DNA of 64,000 nucleotides from JAJDXO01 sp965213765. Lineage in GTDB: Bacteria; Pseudomonadota; Alphaproteobacteria; Rhodospirillales; UBA2165. The translations under genes and the position numbers were made by a program. The DNA is taken from the NCBI GenBank assembly GCA_965213765.1, contig OZ243926.1:1736001-1800000 (forward strand), read 5' to 3'. Positions 1 through 13,541 of the stretch are shown one piece after another. Under the pieces are notes generated by a model that made no database searches, was not told the DNA's origin, and worked only from the letters and a program-made list of their open reading frames with translations. How positions within the stretch are numbered: position 1 is the stretch's first letter; every line of letters begins with the position of its first letter.

Positions 1-2535
<2,535 letters not shown>

Positions 2536-2728
2536 CTCATCATACGCAGGGACAAGCCCGAACGCATGACGACTAAGTTTGCTCGCGAAATTGAGCGATC
2601 ACTTAGATGTATAATAAGACCTATTCACAATGACAAAGAGCGCATCTCCGAGCCGGCTAACCGACCGGAAGAATTTCCGTGCTCTCTTGGATAAACCCAA
2701 TTTAGATCCGACCAATTCCACCGCCAAT

Positions 2729-2804
2729 TGGTGGAGGCGATCGGAATCGAACCGACGACCTCCTGCTTGCAAAGCAGGCGCTCTCCCAACTGAGCTACGC
2801 CCCC
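2729..2804 (-). tRNA. tRNA-Ala (UGC)
   Basis: A 76-base cloverleaf reads from 2804 to 2729 on the minus strand. It starts GGGGGCGTAGCTC, has an anticodon stem CCTGC/GCAGG around loop TTTGCAA with anticodon TGC, has TTCGATTCC in the T loop and an encoded CCA end. It sits in the 16S-23S spacer after tRNA-Ile. Confidence 0.98.
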
Positions 2805-2812
2805 GATAAGGA

Positions 2813-2890
<78 letters not shown>

Positions 2891-3059
2891 GGAAAGAAGG
2901 AACCCGTCAAGACATCACATTTGATATCCGACGCCGGATCGGGCTTCCAAGAAGGGATGCGTAGGCGGCGGCCAGCCGAGACGCTAGTTTAGTGTATAAG
3001 GTGAACGTCCAATGTCCTGGAAACCGGAGAGGTTTCCGTTGGCCACGGGACATTTCCTT

Positions 3060-4560
<1,501 letters not shown>

Positions 4561-4751
4561 ACTTCCCATAGAGTTGGGAGATAACGGAGTTTAGAAGTCT
4601 GTCTCATACAAACTGACGAAATTATCCGATGCGTCCCAGCCGAAGCTGAAATCGCACCGAGTAAGTTACGCACAAACTAGATGCACAAGACAAACGATCC
4701 GTGTCGCCATCGCGACCGACCGTCGCCTGCGCATCCCTTCTCTATCAACAA

Positions 4752-4763
4752 TGTCCAAGAGCA
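4752..4763 (-). promoter_or_regulatory. boxA-like antitermination site in the rRNA leader
   Basis: The minus strand reads TGCTCTTGGACA here, close to the bacterial rrn boxA consensus TGCTCTTTAACA. It lies about 90 bases after the inferred transcription start and 190 bases before 16S, where the NusB/S10 antitermination site is expected. The assignment rests on this match and position only. Confidence 0.55.
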
Positions 4764-4854
4764 CTGATCACTACGAAATTCATCACAACGAACTGGTCAG
4801 AATTTTGGGCCGCAGAGATCAACCGAGCGCGGAAGACCGCGCCCGGGAGAAGGG

Positions 4855-4883
4855 GTTCTAAGGGCGGTTCACAGAACTGTCAA
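4855..4883 (-). promoter_or_regulatory. rRNA operon promoter
   Basis: On the minus strand a perfect -35 hexamer TTGACA (4883-4878) is followed after exactly 17 bases by TAGAAC (4860-4855), a four-of-six -10. Transcription would begin near 4848 and give a leader of about 290 bases before 16S. An AT-rich stretch upstream (about 4905-4925) could act as an UP element. The interval 4561-5033 holds this promoter and leader and no protein gene. Confidence 0.7.
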
Positions 4884-5033
4884 ACCCTAAATCCCCGCCG
4901 GAAACGAAAAAAGTATACCCATTCGATTCGAATCGCAAATCGGGCTCCATTTACCTTTCGTTTAGACCCCGGTGATATGACCGCAAGCAGTTGAAATCCG
5001 CCCATACTTGGGGGACTTGCGAGGTATTCGGTT

Positions 5034-5552
5034 ATGTTCGGCAAGAAACGCGTTCTTCCCGTCGTTACACTCATTTCTGTACTGGCTCTTGGTGCCTGTG
5101 CACAGGGCGTTGGATTAACTGCCACGCCGTCCGACAACAAACAGGGTTCGGCGCCGCAACCAAGATTTGCTCAGTTCTCCGATATTCCGATTCCGACGGG
5201 TGCTGTCATGAACCTTGAGCGTACCCTGGTACTTGGCAGCAAGGAGGTCTGGGTAGGTCGTCTGGTCATATCGTCATCCCACAAGTCCGCCGATATGTTC
5301 GCCTTTTTCAAACAGCGTTCGGCGGAATTTGGCTGGCGGGAAGTTACGTCCGTCCGCTCGGAAATCAGCGTTCTTACCTTTTCCAGAGCGGAGCGGGTGA
5401 TGACGGTTCAGATCAAATCCAAGAGGTTGTCCGGCTCAGAGATGGATATCACCGTGGCGCCCCGTGAGAACGGCTCGGTCGCCTCGAGCGGCGGGTCAAT
5501 GCCGCCGATGACAAGCCTTCCGCCACGAGCACCCATTCAGCGGCTCAACTAA
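5034..5552 (+). CDS. Putative outer-membrane or periplasmic lipoprotein, unknown function
   Basis: The 172-residue product begins with a lipoprotein signal: basic MFGKKR, a hydrophobic stretch, then the lipobox LGAC with the lipidated cysteine near residue 22. The mature part has a compact region (about residues 45-145) beginning IPIPTGAVMNLERTLV, a pattern I associate with a small alphaproteobacterial lipoprotein family, but I cannot name a domain. The C-terminus is Gly/Ser/Pro-rich and probably flexible. The start at 5034 has a GAGG about ten bases upstream. It faces away from the rRNA operon and is followed by a separate thiolase unit. Confidence 0.75.
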   Translation: MFGKKRVLPVVTLISVLALGACAQGVGLTATPSDNKQGSAPQPRFAQFSDIPIPTGAVMNLERTLVLGSKEVWVGRLVISSSHKSADMFAFFKQRSAEFGWREVTSVRSEISVLTFSRAERVMTVQIKSKRLSGSEMDITVAPRENGSVASSGGSMPPMTSLPPRAPIQRLN

Positions 5553-5631
5553 CCCCGCTATCTCCTGACGTGATTCTCTGGCCAGCGCGTGGCAAACTAC
5601 GCGGCTGAGAGCTGAGCCGTGGAGGAAACCC

Positions 5632-6879
5632 GTGACCGAAGTTGTCATCGTCGATGGAGTCCGCTCGCCGATCGGAAAGTTTGGCGGCGCACTGTCGAGT
5701 GTACGCCCCGATGATCTCCTGGGCGACGTCTACAAAACGCTGATTGAGCGGACCGGCATCGATCCCTCTGAGTTGACGGAAGTATTCGCCGGTTGCGGCA
5801 ACCAGGGCGGAGAGGACAACCGGGACGTCGCGCGCATGGCCATCCTGTTGTCCGGCATGCCGCACGAGGTGCCGGGCGTCACCGTCAACCGCAATTGCTC
5901 GTCGGCGCTTGAGGCGGTCAACATCGCCGCCAAGACCATCGTCGCCGGTGAGGGCGGTCTCGCGATCGGCAGCGGTGTCGAAAGCATGAGCCGGGCGCCC
6001 TTTGCCATGATGAAACCGGACCGCGTACCGACCACGTCGGCCCCGAAATTGTGGGACACGACGGTCGGCTGGCGCTTCAACAACCCCAGGATGGACGAGC
6101 TCTATCCAATCGTCAGCCTCGGCGAAGGCGCAGAAATCATGGCCGAGGAAATGCAGATCACCCGGGACGAGCAGGATGCCCTTGCCCTGGAGAGCCACAC
6201 CCGGGCGATCAACGCCATCAATGACGGCAAGTTCGCCGACGAAATTGTGCCGATTGCAGTACCGCGGCGGCGGGGCGATCCCATCGTTGTCGATACGGAC
6301 GAACACCCCCGCTACGCCAAGTCCAACGGCAGCTATGAGCTCGCCACCTCTTTGGACGATCTCGGCAAGCTGCGCCCGGCGTTCAAGAAAGACGGCACAG
6401 TCACAGCGGGAAATTCCAGCGGCATCAACGATGGGGCCGCTGCCCTCCTGCTCGCCAGCCGCGAGAAAGCCGAAGCCCTCGGCCTCAAGCCGATGCTGCG
6501 CTGGATCGGGTCGGCAAGCGCCGGCACCGACCCCAGCCACTTCGCCTACGGCCCCATACCGGCGACGCAAAAGCTCCTGAAACGCTTTGCCCTTGGTATC
6601 GGCGACATCGGACTCATCGAACTCAACGAGGCATTCGCCTCTCAGGTCATTGGCTGCGAACGCCAACTCGGGATCGATCATGCCAAGACAAATGTCAACG
6701 GCGGCGCTATCGCCTTGGGCCACCCGACCGGCTGTTCCGGCTCACGAATTCTCGTCACGTTGATGCACGAAATGAAACGGAGGGCGCCGGACATGCCGAG
6801 GCCCTTCTACGGTCTGGCAGCCCTCTGCGTCGGGGTCGGTATGGGCTCGGCCACGTTGGTCGAGTGGATTGGCGATTAG
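5632..6879 (+). CDS. Acetyl-CoA acetyltransferase family thiolase
   Basis: The 415-residue protein catalyses thiolytic cleavage or condensation of acyl-CoA. Thiolase landmarks are in order: nucleophile Cys89 in NRNCSSALEA, the C-terminal signature NVNGGAIALGHPTGCSG with His364, and the second catalytic cysteine Cys399 in AALCVGVGMG. Length is usual for the family. Translation starts at GTG 5632, with GGAGG seven bases upstream; no ATG fits better. The CoA-transferase gene follows after nine bases, so both probably form one operon for degrading a short or medium acyl-CoA. Substrate range cannot be read from the sequence. Confidence 0.93.
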   Translation: MTEVVIVDGVRSPIGKFGGALSSVRPDDLLGDVYKTLIERTGIDPSELTEVFAGCGNQGGEDNRDVARMAILLSGMPHEVPGVTVNRNCSSALEAVNIAAKTIVAGEGGLAIGSGVESMSRAPFAMMKPDRVPTTSAPKLWDTTVGWRFNNPRMDELYPIVSLGEGAEIMAEEMQITRDEQDALALESHTRAINAINDGKFADEIVPIAVPRRRGDPIVVDTDEHPRYAKSNGSYELATSLDDLGKLRPAFKKDGTVTAGNSSGINDGAAALLLASREKAEALGLKPMLRWIGSASAGTDPSHFAYGPIPATQKLLKRFALGIGDIGLIELNEAFASQVIGCERQLGIDHAKTNVNGGAIALGHPTGCSGSRILVTLMHEMKRRAPDMPRPFYGLAALCVGVGMGSATLVEWIGD

Positions 6880-6888
6880 GCCACAGCC

Positions 6889-8103
6889 ATGACTCGCCCT
6901 CTGGACGGAATTCGGGTCATCGGCCTAGAGCAGTATATGGCCGGCCCCTATTGCACGATGTTGCTGGCGGATGCCGGCGCCGAGGTTATCAAGATCGAAC
7001 GACCCGGACGCGGCGACCCGCGCCGCGCCATGCCGCCCTTCGTCGAGAAGAACGGGGTCAAGAAGGCCGCCGGATACATGGGCTACAACCGGAATAAGAA
7101 GAGCCTGGCGCTCGATCTGCAATCCGAAGACGGTCAGCGGGTATTCCGGGACCTGGCCGCCAAGTCCGACGTGGTGGTTGAGAACCTTCGCCCGGGCGCC
7201 ATGGAGAAAATCGGTCTCGACTACGAGGCCCTTAAGGAGGGCAATCCTCGCCTGATCTGGGCGCTCATCTCCGGCTTCGGCCGCCTCGAAGGGTATCGCG
7301 GCGCCTACAGTGATCGGCCCGCGTTCGATATTGTCGCCGAAGCGATGAGCGGCATCATGCATCTGGTAGGGTTTTCGGATAAGCCGCCGTCATGGACCAT
7401 CTATGGGATGGCCGACATCTATACCGGCATGTGCACCGCCTATGGAGTCATGCAGGCCTTGTTCATGCGGGAGAAGACCGGCGAGGGACAGTTGGTCGAC
7501 AGCGCCATGTTCGATGCAATGCTTTCGCTCAACGAGGCAATGGTCACGGTGCATTCGGTAGCGGGCCAGAACCCGGGTCGGGGCACGTCCAAAAACGTCT
7601 GGCCGCGCGGTGCGTTTCAGTGTTCGGACGGCTATATCGCCCTCAATGTCCCGGATGAAATAATCTGGAAACGGCTCGCGGAGACCATCGGACATCCCGA
7701 AGTTGCGGATCACCCCAAGAGCAATTCCGCGGGCGCCCGCGCCGATCACGCCGGTGAGCTGCGGCCGCTGATCGAAGGGTGGCTTGCCCGGCGCACGCGG
7801 GCCGAAGCAGTCGACGCGCTCAACGCGGCGGGCGTGCCCACGGGCCCGGTCAATACGGCGGAAGATATTTTTGCGGACCCGCACGTTGCCGAGCGCGGTC
7901 TTCTCATGCCCATCAACGATCCCGAGGTCGGGGAATTTAAGTTTGCCCGCTCCCCGGTTTTTCTCTCCGAAGCACCGGAACTGCCTACAAACGCGGCGCC
8001 AGCTTTAGGCGCGAATACGCGAGAAGTTTTGACCGGCGTCTTGGGCTACGACGACGCGCAAGTGGAGAGGCTCCTGAGGGAAGGGGTGGCGGACGGCACC
8101 TAA
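6889..8103 (+). CDS. Class III CoA-transferase (CaiB/BaiF family)
   Basis: The 404-residue protein belongs to the family that moves CoA between carboxylic acids through an aspartyl-CoA anhydride. The N-terminus PLDGIRVIGLEQYMAGPYC and the block LLADAGAEVIKIERPGRGD are typical, and the likely catalytic aspartate is Asp176 in YGMADIYTG. The C-terminal GVPTGPVNTAEDIFADPH block is also characteristic. It lies nine bases after the thiolase gene, which suggests joint activation and cleavage of one organic acid. Family members act on carnitine, succinate, benzylsuccinate and others, so the substrate stays open. Confidence 0.93.
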   Translation: MTRPLDGIRVIGLEQYMAGPYCTMLLADAGAEVIKIERPGRGDPRRAMPPFVEKNGVKKAAGYMGYNRNKKSLALDLQSEDGQRVFRDLAAKSDVVVENLRPGAMEKIGLDYEALKEGNPRLIWALISGFGRLEGYRGAYSDRPAFDIVAEAMSGIMHLVGFSDKPPSWTIYGMADIYTGMCTAYGVMQALFMREKTGEGQLVDSAMFDAMLSLNEAMVTVHSVAGQNPGRGTSKNVWPRGAFQCSDGYIALNVPDEIIWKRLAETIGHPEVADHPKSNSAGARADHAGELRPLIEGWLARRTRAEAVDALNAAGVPTGPVNTAEDIFADPHVAERGLLMPINDPEVGEFKFARSPVFLSEAPELPTNAAPALGANTREVLTGVLGYDDAQVERLLREGVADGT

Positions 8104-8251
8104 TCCGGTCAAACGACCTGACATCACGGCTATTTATTCGCGTCTTTTGAACCGGGCGCCACCAAGCGTACCTTCGTGATTGCCGGATGACGATTGGTGA
8201 CGTAATCGCTATCGTTTGACCAAATTGCATTGATTTTAGAGGAGGATGCCC

Positions 8252-8809
8252 ATGCTGCCCCCGGTACGAGTGTGGACCAAGGAAGAGATGATGAAGCGGG
8301 TTGCCCGGTTTGCCGACCTCGAGGGGTCGCGCGGCGGTCTCGATGATAGCGAACTGCCTGAATGCCACCGTGAGCTAATCAATGTCATTGGCTTTCAGCC
8401 GCCTGAGGATGACGGTTCCGGCACCATCCAATCACCCGTCGGCGACGACGCATCAGCCGCCCCCGCGATTCCCATCTCGGAAGGCTTCAACATGGGGTTC
8501 GTCAAAGCCAAGCCCGGCTGCGGCCCGCTGATGCACAACCACGACACCAACGAAACCTTCATGCCCATTACCGGCACATGGCGGTGCGCCTGGAACGAGG
8601 GTGACGATTACGAGTATGTGGACGCCGGACCCCTTGACGTGGTGTCCTTTCCGCCCGGCCTGCAGCGGCGGTTCTTTAACGTCACCGAGGATGAGCCGGA
8701 CGAGGAGCACATCATGCTGTTCGTCATCGGCGGGGATAGCCCGGCCGCGGAATACAGCGAGGACGCCTTCCGGATCATCAGGGAATACAAGGAGTCGCAG
8801 AAGGGTTAG
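8252..8809 (+). CDS. Cupin-domain protein
   Basis: The product has a single cupin barrel. Motif 1 is seen in PLMHNHDTNETFMPITG with metal ligands His95, His97 and Glu101. Motif 2 reads FPPGLQRRFFN, where the usual histidine is replaced by arginine, so the metal site is incomplete or altered. I place the start at ATG 8252 because GGAGG (8241-8245) ends six bases before it; the ATG at 8246 directly abuts that site. The gene stands alone, 150 bases after the CoA-transferase. Substrate unknown; it may be a dioxygenase-like or sugar/acid-binding cupin. Confidence 0.8.
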   Translation: MLPPVRVWTKEEMMKRVARFADLEGSRGGLDDSELPECHRELINVIGFQPPEDDGSGTIQSPVGDDASAAPAIPISEGFNMGFVKAKPGCGPLMHNHDTNETFMPITGTWRCAWNEGDDYEYVDAGPLDVVSFPPGLQRRFFNVTEDEPDEEHIMLFVIGGDSPAAEYSEDAFRIIREYKESQKG

Positions 8810-9126
8810 CCCGACGCAAAGGCGGGCTCGCAATATTGGCGGCGGTTCTTTAGGCGCGGGCAAAGTCCGGATGCCTCCGCCCGGCTTTTGAGCGGGCCGG
8901 CAATCAGCCGGTAAAACGTTCCCTCGGGCGGATTGACCCGGGTGCTCTCAGGCTTCAGGTTCCCGGACAGGGAACGGTGTGCGCGGCGAAGCCGGGCCCA
9001 TCCGCGATTTGCCGATGCTCGCGGTCCGTACGACGCGACATGTACGGCGGGCTGCGGACCGCCGGCCGCGCGCGCTGAAAGCCGGTGTAATCCCGATATC
9101 CATTGCCGACCGGGGCCGGAGCTACG
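8810..9126. other. Gap without a gene between convergent genes
   Basis: No reading frame here has a convincing start or family. The only structure I see is a small hairpin, GTTCCC/GGGAAC around GGACA at 8959-8975. It lies between the cupin gene and the oppositely oriented secreted-protein gene, so it may hold both transcription ends. No U-tract follows the hairpin. Confidence 0.5.
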
Positions 9127-9672
9127 CTATTCGCCTTGGCGTTCCAGCGACGCCTTGATCTTGCGGAGGGGCTGGCCGTCGCGGATGCGCTCAAAGTCCA
9201 GGGACATTCCGTTGTCGGTGAGCGTCCGATTGTAGGTCTGCATCTCGAAACCGCCATCGTCCAGAATGATCATCGCATGGACGGTCAGTGTCTTGCCGGA
9301 AATCTTCGCCCAGACATAGGGATCACCTTTCAGAGGATCCAGAGGAACGCCCTTGCCGAATTTGTTGATCTTCATTGCCGAGGCGAATATGCCCTCGCGA
9401 CGGCTCGGCCGAAAATTGATTTTGTAGGAAGCCCGTTTCGTCTTGCCGCCGGCTCGCCGAGTGACCGTCGTCCACTCGACCGTAAATCCTTTGCGGAATG
9501 GCTTGACGACCACGTTGAGGTCGCGCTCGCTGGAGACGCCGTCATTCTCGACTGTCGCCTTACCGACATAGGTGCCGTAGAAAGCAGCGATTGCAGCATC
9601 TTCCGCTCGAGCAAGACCCGAAAGCGCAATGGCAAATATCAGTCCAAGCGTCAGGCTTCTTAGAGCGTTCAT
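9127..9672 (-). CDS. Secreted protein of unknown function
   Basis: The product, about 181 residues, starts with a Sec signal peptide (MNALRSLTLGLIFAIALSG, cleavage after LARA). The mature domain is rich in beta-strand-like patterns, with blocks such as GTYVGKATVE and MQTYNRTLTDNGMSLDFERI. I chose ATG 9672 rather than 9678 because the GAGG on the minus strand lies six bases before 9672 but directly abuts 9678. I recognise no domain. It is transcribed convergently with the cupin gene and stands alone. Confidence 0.7.
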   Translation of the reverse strand: MNALRSLTLGLIFAIALSGLARAEDAAIAAFYGTYVGKATVENDGVSSERDLNVVVKPFRKGFTVEWTTVTRRAGGKTKRASYKINFRPSRREGIFASAMKINKFGKGVPLDPLKGDPYVWAKISGKTLTVHAMIILDDGGFEMQTYNRTLTDNGMSLDFERIRDGQPLRKIKASLERQGE

Positions 9673-9844
9673 CGCCATCCTCGCGTCAATTGTTGACCGG
9701 CTTTGGGCCGTTCAGTCGGTTGTTCCCCGCGAGCTCGTGTTTGTCGTCTCCAAACCTACGAACGTTTTGCGGCGAATAAAAGTTCAAACTGTTTGAAATT
9801 CGCCTGTTTCAATGGCCAACCCGTCCGCGCCCACCAAATTCCCG

Positions 9845-10816
9845 TCAGCCGAACCGGCTCCGGGTATGCCCCTCCCCCAAGTCCATCTCCGGTCCTTTTG
9901 GTACGATGCCGTTGGTGGGGATCGGGCCGGCGCCGCTATAAACCCCATCCTTCATGCCGGCCACGTCGCAAACCCGGTCGATGCCGGGGGTCTGATAGAG
10001 GTCGCGAAGATATTCCGACAGATTGGGATAGTCCGCGATACGCCGGAGATTGCACTTGTATCCCAGATAATAAATGGCGTCGAAGCGCACCAAGTTGGGA
10101 AACAGGCGCCAGTCGGCCAGTGTTTGCCGATCGCCACACAGATAGCGCTGTCGGCTGAGCCGTGCCTCCAGTTCGTCCAAGGTCCGGAAAAGCTTGTCAA
10201 AGGCAGCCTCATAGGCCTGCTGACTGACACCCCGGCCACACTCATTAACGGCATTGTTGATGCCGTCGAGCACCAAGGCATTGACCGCGTCGATATCCTC
10301 CCTGAGTGCCGGGGGATAGTAGTCCGGGCTCGGAGGCGCAATCTCGTCAAACGCCTCATTGAACATGACGATGATCTCCGAACTCTCGTTGGACACGATC
10401 TTTCGCGTGTGCGAATCCCAAAGCACCGGCACCGACACCCGGCCGGTATACGTGGGTTCCGAAAGCGCATAGACCTCGTGCAAATAGGTGGCGGATTGAT
10501 CGGTACCCGGTACCACGTGCGGTTCCACGAACGTCCAGCCCTGACCGCCAATGGTTTGGCGCGTGTCCGTGTGTCCGATGATCCCGTCCAGTTTCTTCAG
10601 GATTCGGATGAGTTCGGTCCGGTGGGCCCACGGACATGCGACCGATGAATAAAGGTGGTACCGCCCGGTCTCGGCGGGAAAGCCTCCCTTCCCGTCGTCC
10701 CCGTCCCGTGTGATCCAGTTCCTGAATATGCTGTCGAACTTGATGTATTTTCCGTCGCCGCGGACTTCCCTCAGGACCTCGTCATCGGTCCACTCGCCGT
10801 CAAGCAGATGTCCCAT
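9845..10816 (-). CDS. Glutathione S-transferase family protein, glutathionyl-hydroquinone reductase-like
   Basis: The 323-residue protein matches the Omega-like/Xi-class GST group that reduces glutathionyl-hydroquinones. The thioredoxin-fold active site is SSVACPWAHR with the catalytic Cys61. The C-terminal helical domain contains NNAVNECGRGVSQQAYE and CGDRQTLADWRLFPNLVRFD, both typical of this group, as are the tyrosines after them. ATG 10816 is preferred: AGAGG lies about eight bases upstream and this start avoids overlap with the DUF1501 gene. Such enzymes often clean up quinones in aromatic degraders, which suits the catabolic setting, although this gene is not in a catabolic operon. Confidence 0.88.
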   Translation of the reverse strand: MGHLLDGEWTDDEVLREVRGDGKYIKFDSIFRNWITRDGDDGKGGFPAETGRYHLYSSVACPWAHRTELIRILKKLDGIIGHTDTRQTIGGQGWTFVEPHVVPGTDQSATYLHEVYALSEPTYTGRVSVPVLWDSHTRKIVSNESSEIIVMFNEAFDEIAPPSPDYYPPALREDIDAVNALVLDGINNAVNECGRGVSQQAYEAAFDKLFRTLDELEARLSRQRYLCGDRQTLADWRLFPNLVRFDAIYYLGYKCNLRRIADYPNLSEYLRDLYQTPGIDRVCDVAGMKDGVYSGAGPIPTNGIVPKGPEMDLGEGHTRSRFG

Positions 10817-10842
10817 TTTTTTTCCTCTCCGGATCGATGGGC

Positions 10843-12027
10843 TTACGCAAAAATTCCCAAGCCATTCTCGCGGATGAAGCTTGCCCGCTGCCCCCACCAT
10901 TCCCGGGCGCCGGATGCATACATCGACCGGAAATGGACCCGATGCTTCAAATTCTTGTTTTCCAGGTCGTCGAGGGGCGGTTGCTCGCCAAAGAACCCGC
11001 CACGGACTTTGCCGCCGACCACGAAGTGGGGCGCCGAGGTGCCGTGATCGGTGCCCGCCGAATTGTTCTCATCGGGCCGGCGGCCAAACTCCGCATAGGT
11101 CATGACAGCCACTTTGTCCCAGTTGCCCGTACTTTTCATGGCCGCGGCGAAGGCCGCAATAGCCCCCCCAACCTCTCCCAAAAGGTCCGCGTGCAACTCC
11201 GATTGTTCGATGTGCGTGTCGAACTGACCCAACGAAAGCTTGATGAACGGGACTTTCGCACCCGATACGATGAGACGGGCGGCATTCTCAAACTGCCTGC
11301 CAAGCCCCGTCTCGGGAAAACTGCCGCCCGGATCTGTATCGGCGATCTGCTTGGCGACAAATTTGTCGGCCGCGCTGCGGAGATCACGCCGCTGTTTCAG
11401 CAGATGAGCAAGCGCCGGATTGTCCGGCGGGGCCATGCCGCCGGTCCTGAGCCGCGTCGCCTGCTTAAGCAATTTGCCGGGCTCCCTGGGCAACTGGACG
11501 ACACGGGCGGCGGCGCCCATCAAGGGTCCGACCGAATTCCGCCCCATCACCAGACCGTCCGCCGCATACGACTCCGGCGGGCGAGATTCCCTGACCAGGC
11601 GGGAGACCCACCCGTCGTCCAATACTTCCTTGGAATCGGACGCACTGTCCCAGATATCAATTCCTCTAAAATGAGATAGGTTCGGATCGGGATATCCGAC
11701 GCCCAAGACGATGGCCAGTTCCCGGTCCCGCCACGAGCCCATCAGAGGTTCAAGCCGTGGATGGAATCCCAGCTTCTCGTTGAGCCGGATCACCTTATCC
11801 TTCGGCACTGCGAGTTCGGGCCGCAGCGCATAGTATTTGGGGTCGGTGTAGGGTACGACGGTGTTCAAACCGTCATTACCGCCATTCAGCTCGAGCAAAA
11901 TGAGCGTTCGGTCCCAGCCGGCATCGGCGGCATGGGCATCACGCGGCATCAGAATCCCAAACGGCGCCGCCGAGACGACGGCGGTCATGGATGAATAGGT
12001 GAGGAACTCCCGTCGGTTCATGTTCAC
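10843..12027 (-). CDS. DUF1501 family protein with Tat signal
   Basis: The 394-residue protein starts MNMNRREFLTYSS, a twin-arginine motif (Arg5-Arg6), then a hydrophobic segment ending near AHAADAG, so it is exported folded by the Tat system. The body contains LLELNGGNDGLNTVVPY, HPRLEPLMG and YAEFGRRPDENNSAGTDHG, all hallmarks of DUF1501, a sulfatase/phosphatase-like fold of unknown reaction. It lies three bases after the DUF1800 gene. DUF1501 and DUF1800 genes commonly form two-gene operons, so the products probably act together in the periplasm. Confidence 0.9.
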   Translation of the reverse strand: MNMNRREFLTYSSMTAVVSAAPFGILMPRDAHAADAGWDRTLILLELNGGNDGLNTVVPYTDPKYYALRPELAVPKDKVIRLNEKLGFHPRLEPLMGSWRDRELAIVLGVGYPDPNLSHFRGIDIWDSASDSKEVLDDGWVSRLVRESRPPESYAADGLVMGRNSVGPLMGAAARVVQLPREPGKLLKQATRLRTGGMAPPDNPALAHLLKQRRDLRSAADKFVAKQIADTDPGGSFPETGLGRQFENAARLIVSGAKVPFIKLSLGQFDTHIEQSELHADLLGEVGGAIAAFAAAMKSTGNWDKVAVMTYAEFGRRPDENNSAGTDHGTSAPHFVVGGKVRGGFFGEQPPLDDLENKNLKHRVHFRSMYASGAREWWGQRASFIRENGLGIFA

Positions 12028-12030
12028 CTC

Positions 12031-13431
12031 CTACTTCAACTGATAGACCGGATCGAGGGTCAGATTTGCCAAGCGATTTATGCCCTCCCCATCCGTCGAC
12101 CGCTGCATGACAGGAGCGGCCGCAAGCAGGAAATCGGGCAACCGCCGCCACTCCGATTTGAATGCCGCCTGCAACGTTTCCGCATTCGCGGCGCCAAACG
12201 GCCCGGCCTTCATTGTTCGGCCATTTTGTGCCGCCCACGCCGCCCGGAGGCCCCGGTGAACCGCGCGGACGAACTGCTCCCGGCGCAGCGCCGTCGTGGA
12301 GGACAGCCAAGCAGTATGCCCGCGCCAGCCCTTCACGTCCGGCGGATCGAACAGCTCTTGACCCATTCTTTTTTGCCATTGAAACGCTTTTATTGCCGGC
12401 ACCTGTTTGAAATGGAACAGACGCAGCGTGCCAACGACGAGATCAACGGGAGATTTCACCAGAATTCCCCTATTGGCGGGATCGCGAAAGGCCTTACTGA
12501 GCAACAGAGACCTCAGCAGCGATTTCAGTTCGTAACCGGAATCGCGAAAGCCGTTCGCCAGTTCGCGGACCGTCCGGGGGTCGGGCTCGCGGGAAACGAA
12601 CTCCAGCCATAGTTTCTCGGTAATGAACTCCGCGACCTCGTTCCGGCGCAGGACGATCCGAAGCACGCTCATCCCGTCGTGGTTCCCGTCCACGCCAAGC
12701 ACGGTCTTGATGTTGTTGTCGTGGCGGCCGAATTTGAAATCGAACTTGCCGGTGTCGATGTCGACGGTCCAACCCGTAAAGGCGCGGGCGGCCTCCCGGA
12801 TATCCTTCTCCGTATAGCCCCTGCCCTCGCCCATGGAAAACAACTCGAGGATTTCGCGGGCGAAGTTCTCGTTGGGCTTGCCTTTGATGTTCTTATGCCC
12901 GTCAAGATACCAAAGCATCGCCGGATCGGTTGAAACCTTGACCAGCATCTTGCCGAAATTGCCGAGGGCATATTTCCTGAAGATGGCGTTTTGACCATAG
13001 ATCCATTGGCCGAACCGAACCTTACGGGCCTCGGACACAAAGTGATTGTGCCAGAACAGGACGAGGTGCTCCGTCAGCGGCGAATCCGTCGCCAGCATTT
13101 CGCCCACCCACCACGCTTTCATCGCCTTTCGGTCCCCGTTCACGCGCCGGTTGAAGGCCCGGCGATCCTCGGCATTCATGCGCCGAACTTTCTTGCGTTC
13201 AGTGGGGTCTGCGGCAAATTCCGGAACAACCGTCACGGGTTCGGTCCGGACGCCGTCAAGCAAATGATCCACCGCCTGCTCAAAATTCATCGGCAGGAGT
13301 TTTTGGATATCGGCCGGCTCGGCGACGCCGAAACCGGTCCGCGCCAAAAGGTGCCGCGCCTCATCGTATGTAATTGCCGCACTTTGAGCCGGCCAAAGGA
13401 GGACGAATCCGAGAACGGGAAGTAATCTCAT
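12031..13431 (-). CDS. DUF1800 family protein, secreted
   Basis: The product (466 residues) begins MRLLPVLGFVLLWPAQSAA, a Sec signal peptide, which fixes the start at 13431; a frame open to 13506 adds 25 non-conserved residues. DUF1800 blocks follow: ARHLLARTGFG at the mature N-terminus, LVLFWHNHFVSE, AREILELFSMGEG, FTGWTVD, and DPPDVKGWRGHTAWL near the C-terminus. The family function is unknown; the partner is the DUF1501 gene downstream. The gene is divergent from the GST gene at 13542 across 110 bases. Confidence 0.92.
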   Translation of the reverse strand: MRLLPVLGFVLLWPAQSAAITYDEARHLLARTGFGVAEPADIQKLLPMNFEQAVDHLLDGVRTEPVTVVPEFAADPTERKKVRRMNAEDRRAFNRRVNGDRKAMKAWWVGEMLATDSPLTEHLVLFWHNHFVSEARKVRFGQWIYGQNAIFRKYALGNFGKMLVKVSTDPAMLWYLDGHKNIKGKPNENFAREILELFSMGEGRGYTEKDIREAARAFTGWTVDIDTGKFDFKFGRHDNNIKTVLGVDGNHDGMSVLRIVLRRNEVAEFITEKLWLEFVSREPDPRTVRELANGFRDSGYELKSLLRSLLLSKAFRDPANRGILVKSPVDLVVGTLRLFHFKQVPAIKAFQWQKRMGQELFDPPDVKGWRGHTAWLSSTTALRREQFVRAVHRGLRAAWAAQNGRTMKAGPFGAANAETLQAAFKSEWRRLPDFLLAAAPVMQRSTDGEGINRLANLTLDPVYQLK

Positions 13432-13541
13432 GATATGCTGTCCGTCGACGGTCTTGACGATAATACAATAAAAGGCGGCACGCGAAGACTCTGTGAACGC
13501 GGTCACATTCAGGGGCTATTCGGACATGTGGGAGATACGAA

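Noticed and set aside
5545..6723. A 392-codon frame antisense to the thiolase gene
   Set aside because: It mirrors the codon structure of a convincing thiolase gene in a GC-rich genome and has no recognisable domain. The same applies to other long antisense frames, for example 18412-19440, 22503-23567, 38388-39371 and 55642-57168.
8959..8975. Hairpin as terminator or riboswitch
   Set aside because: The stem is six base pairs with no T-run and no conserved riboswitch pattern nearby.
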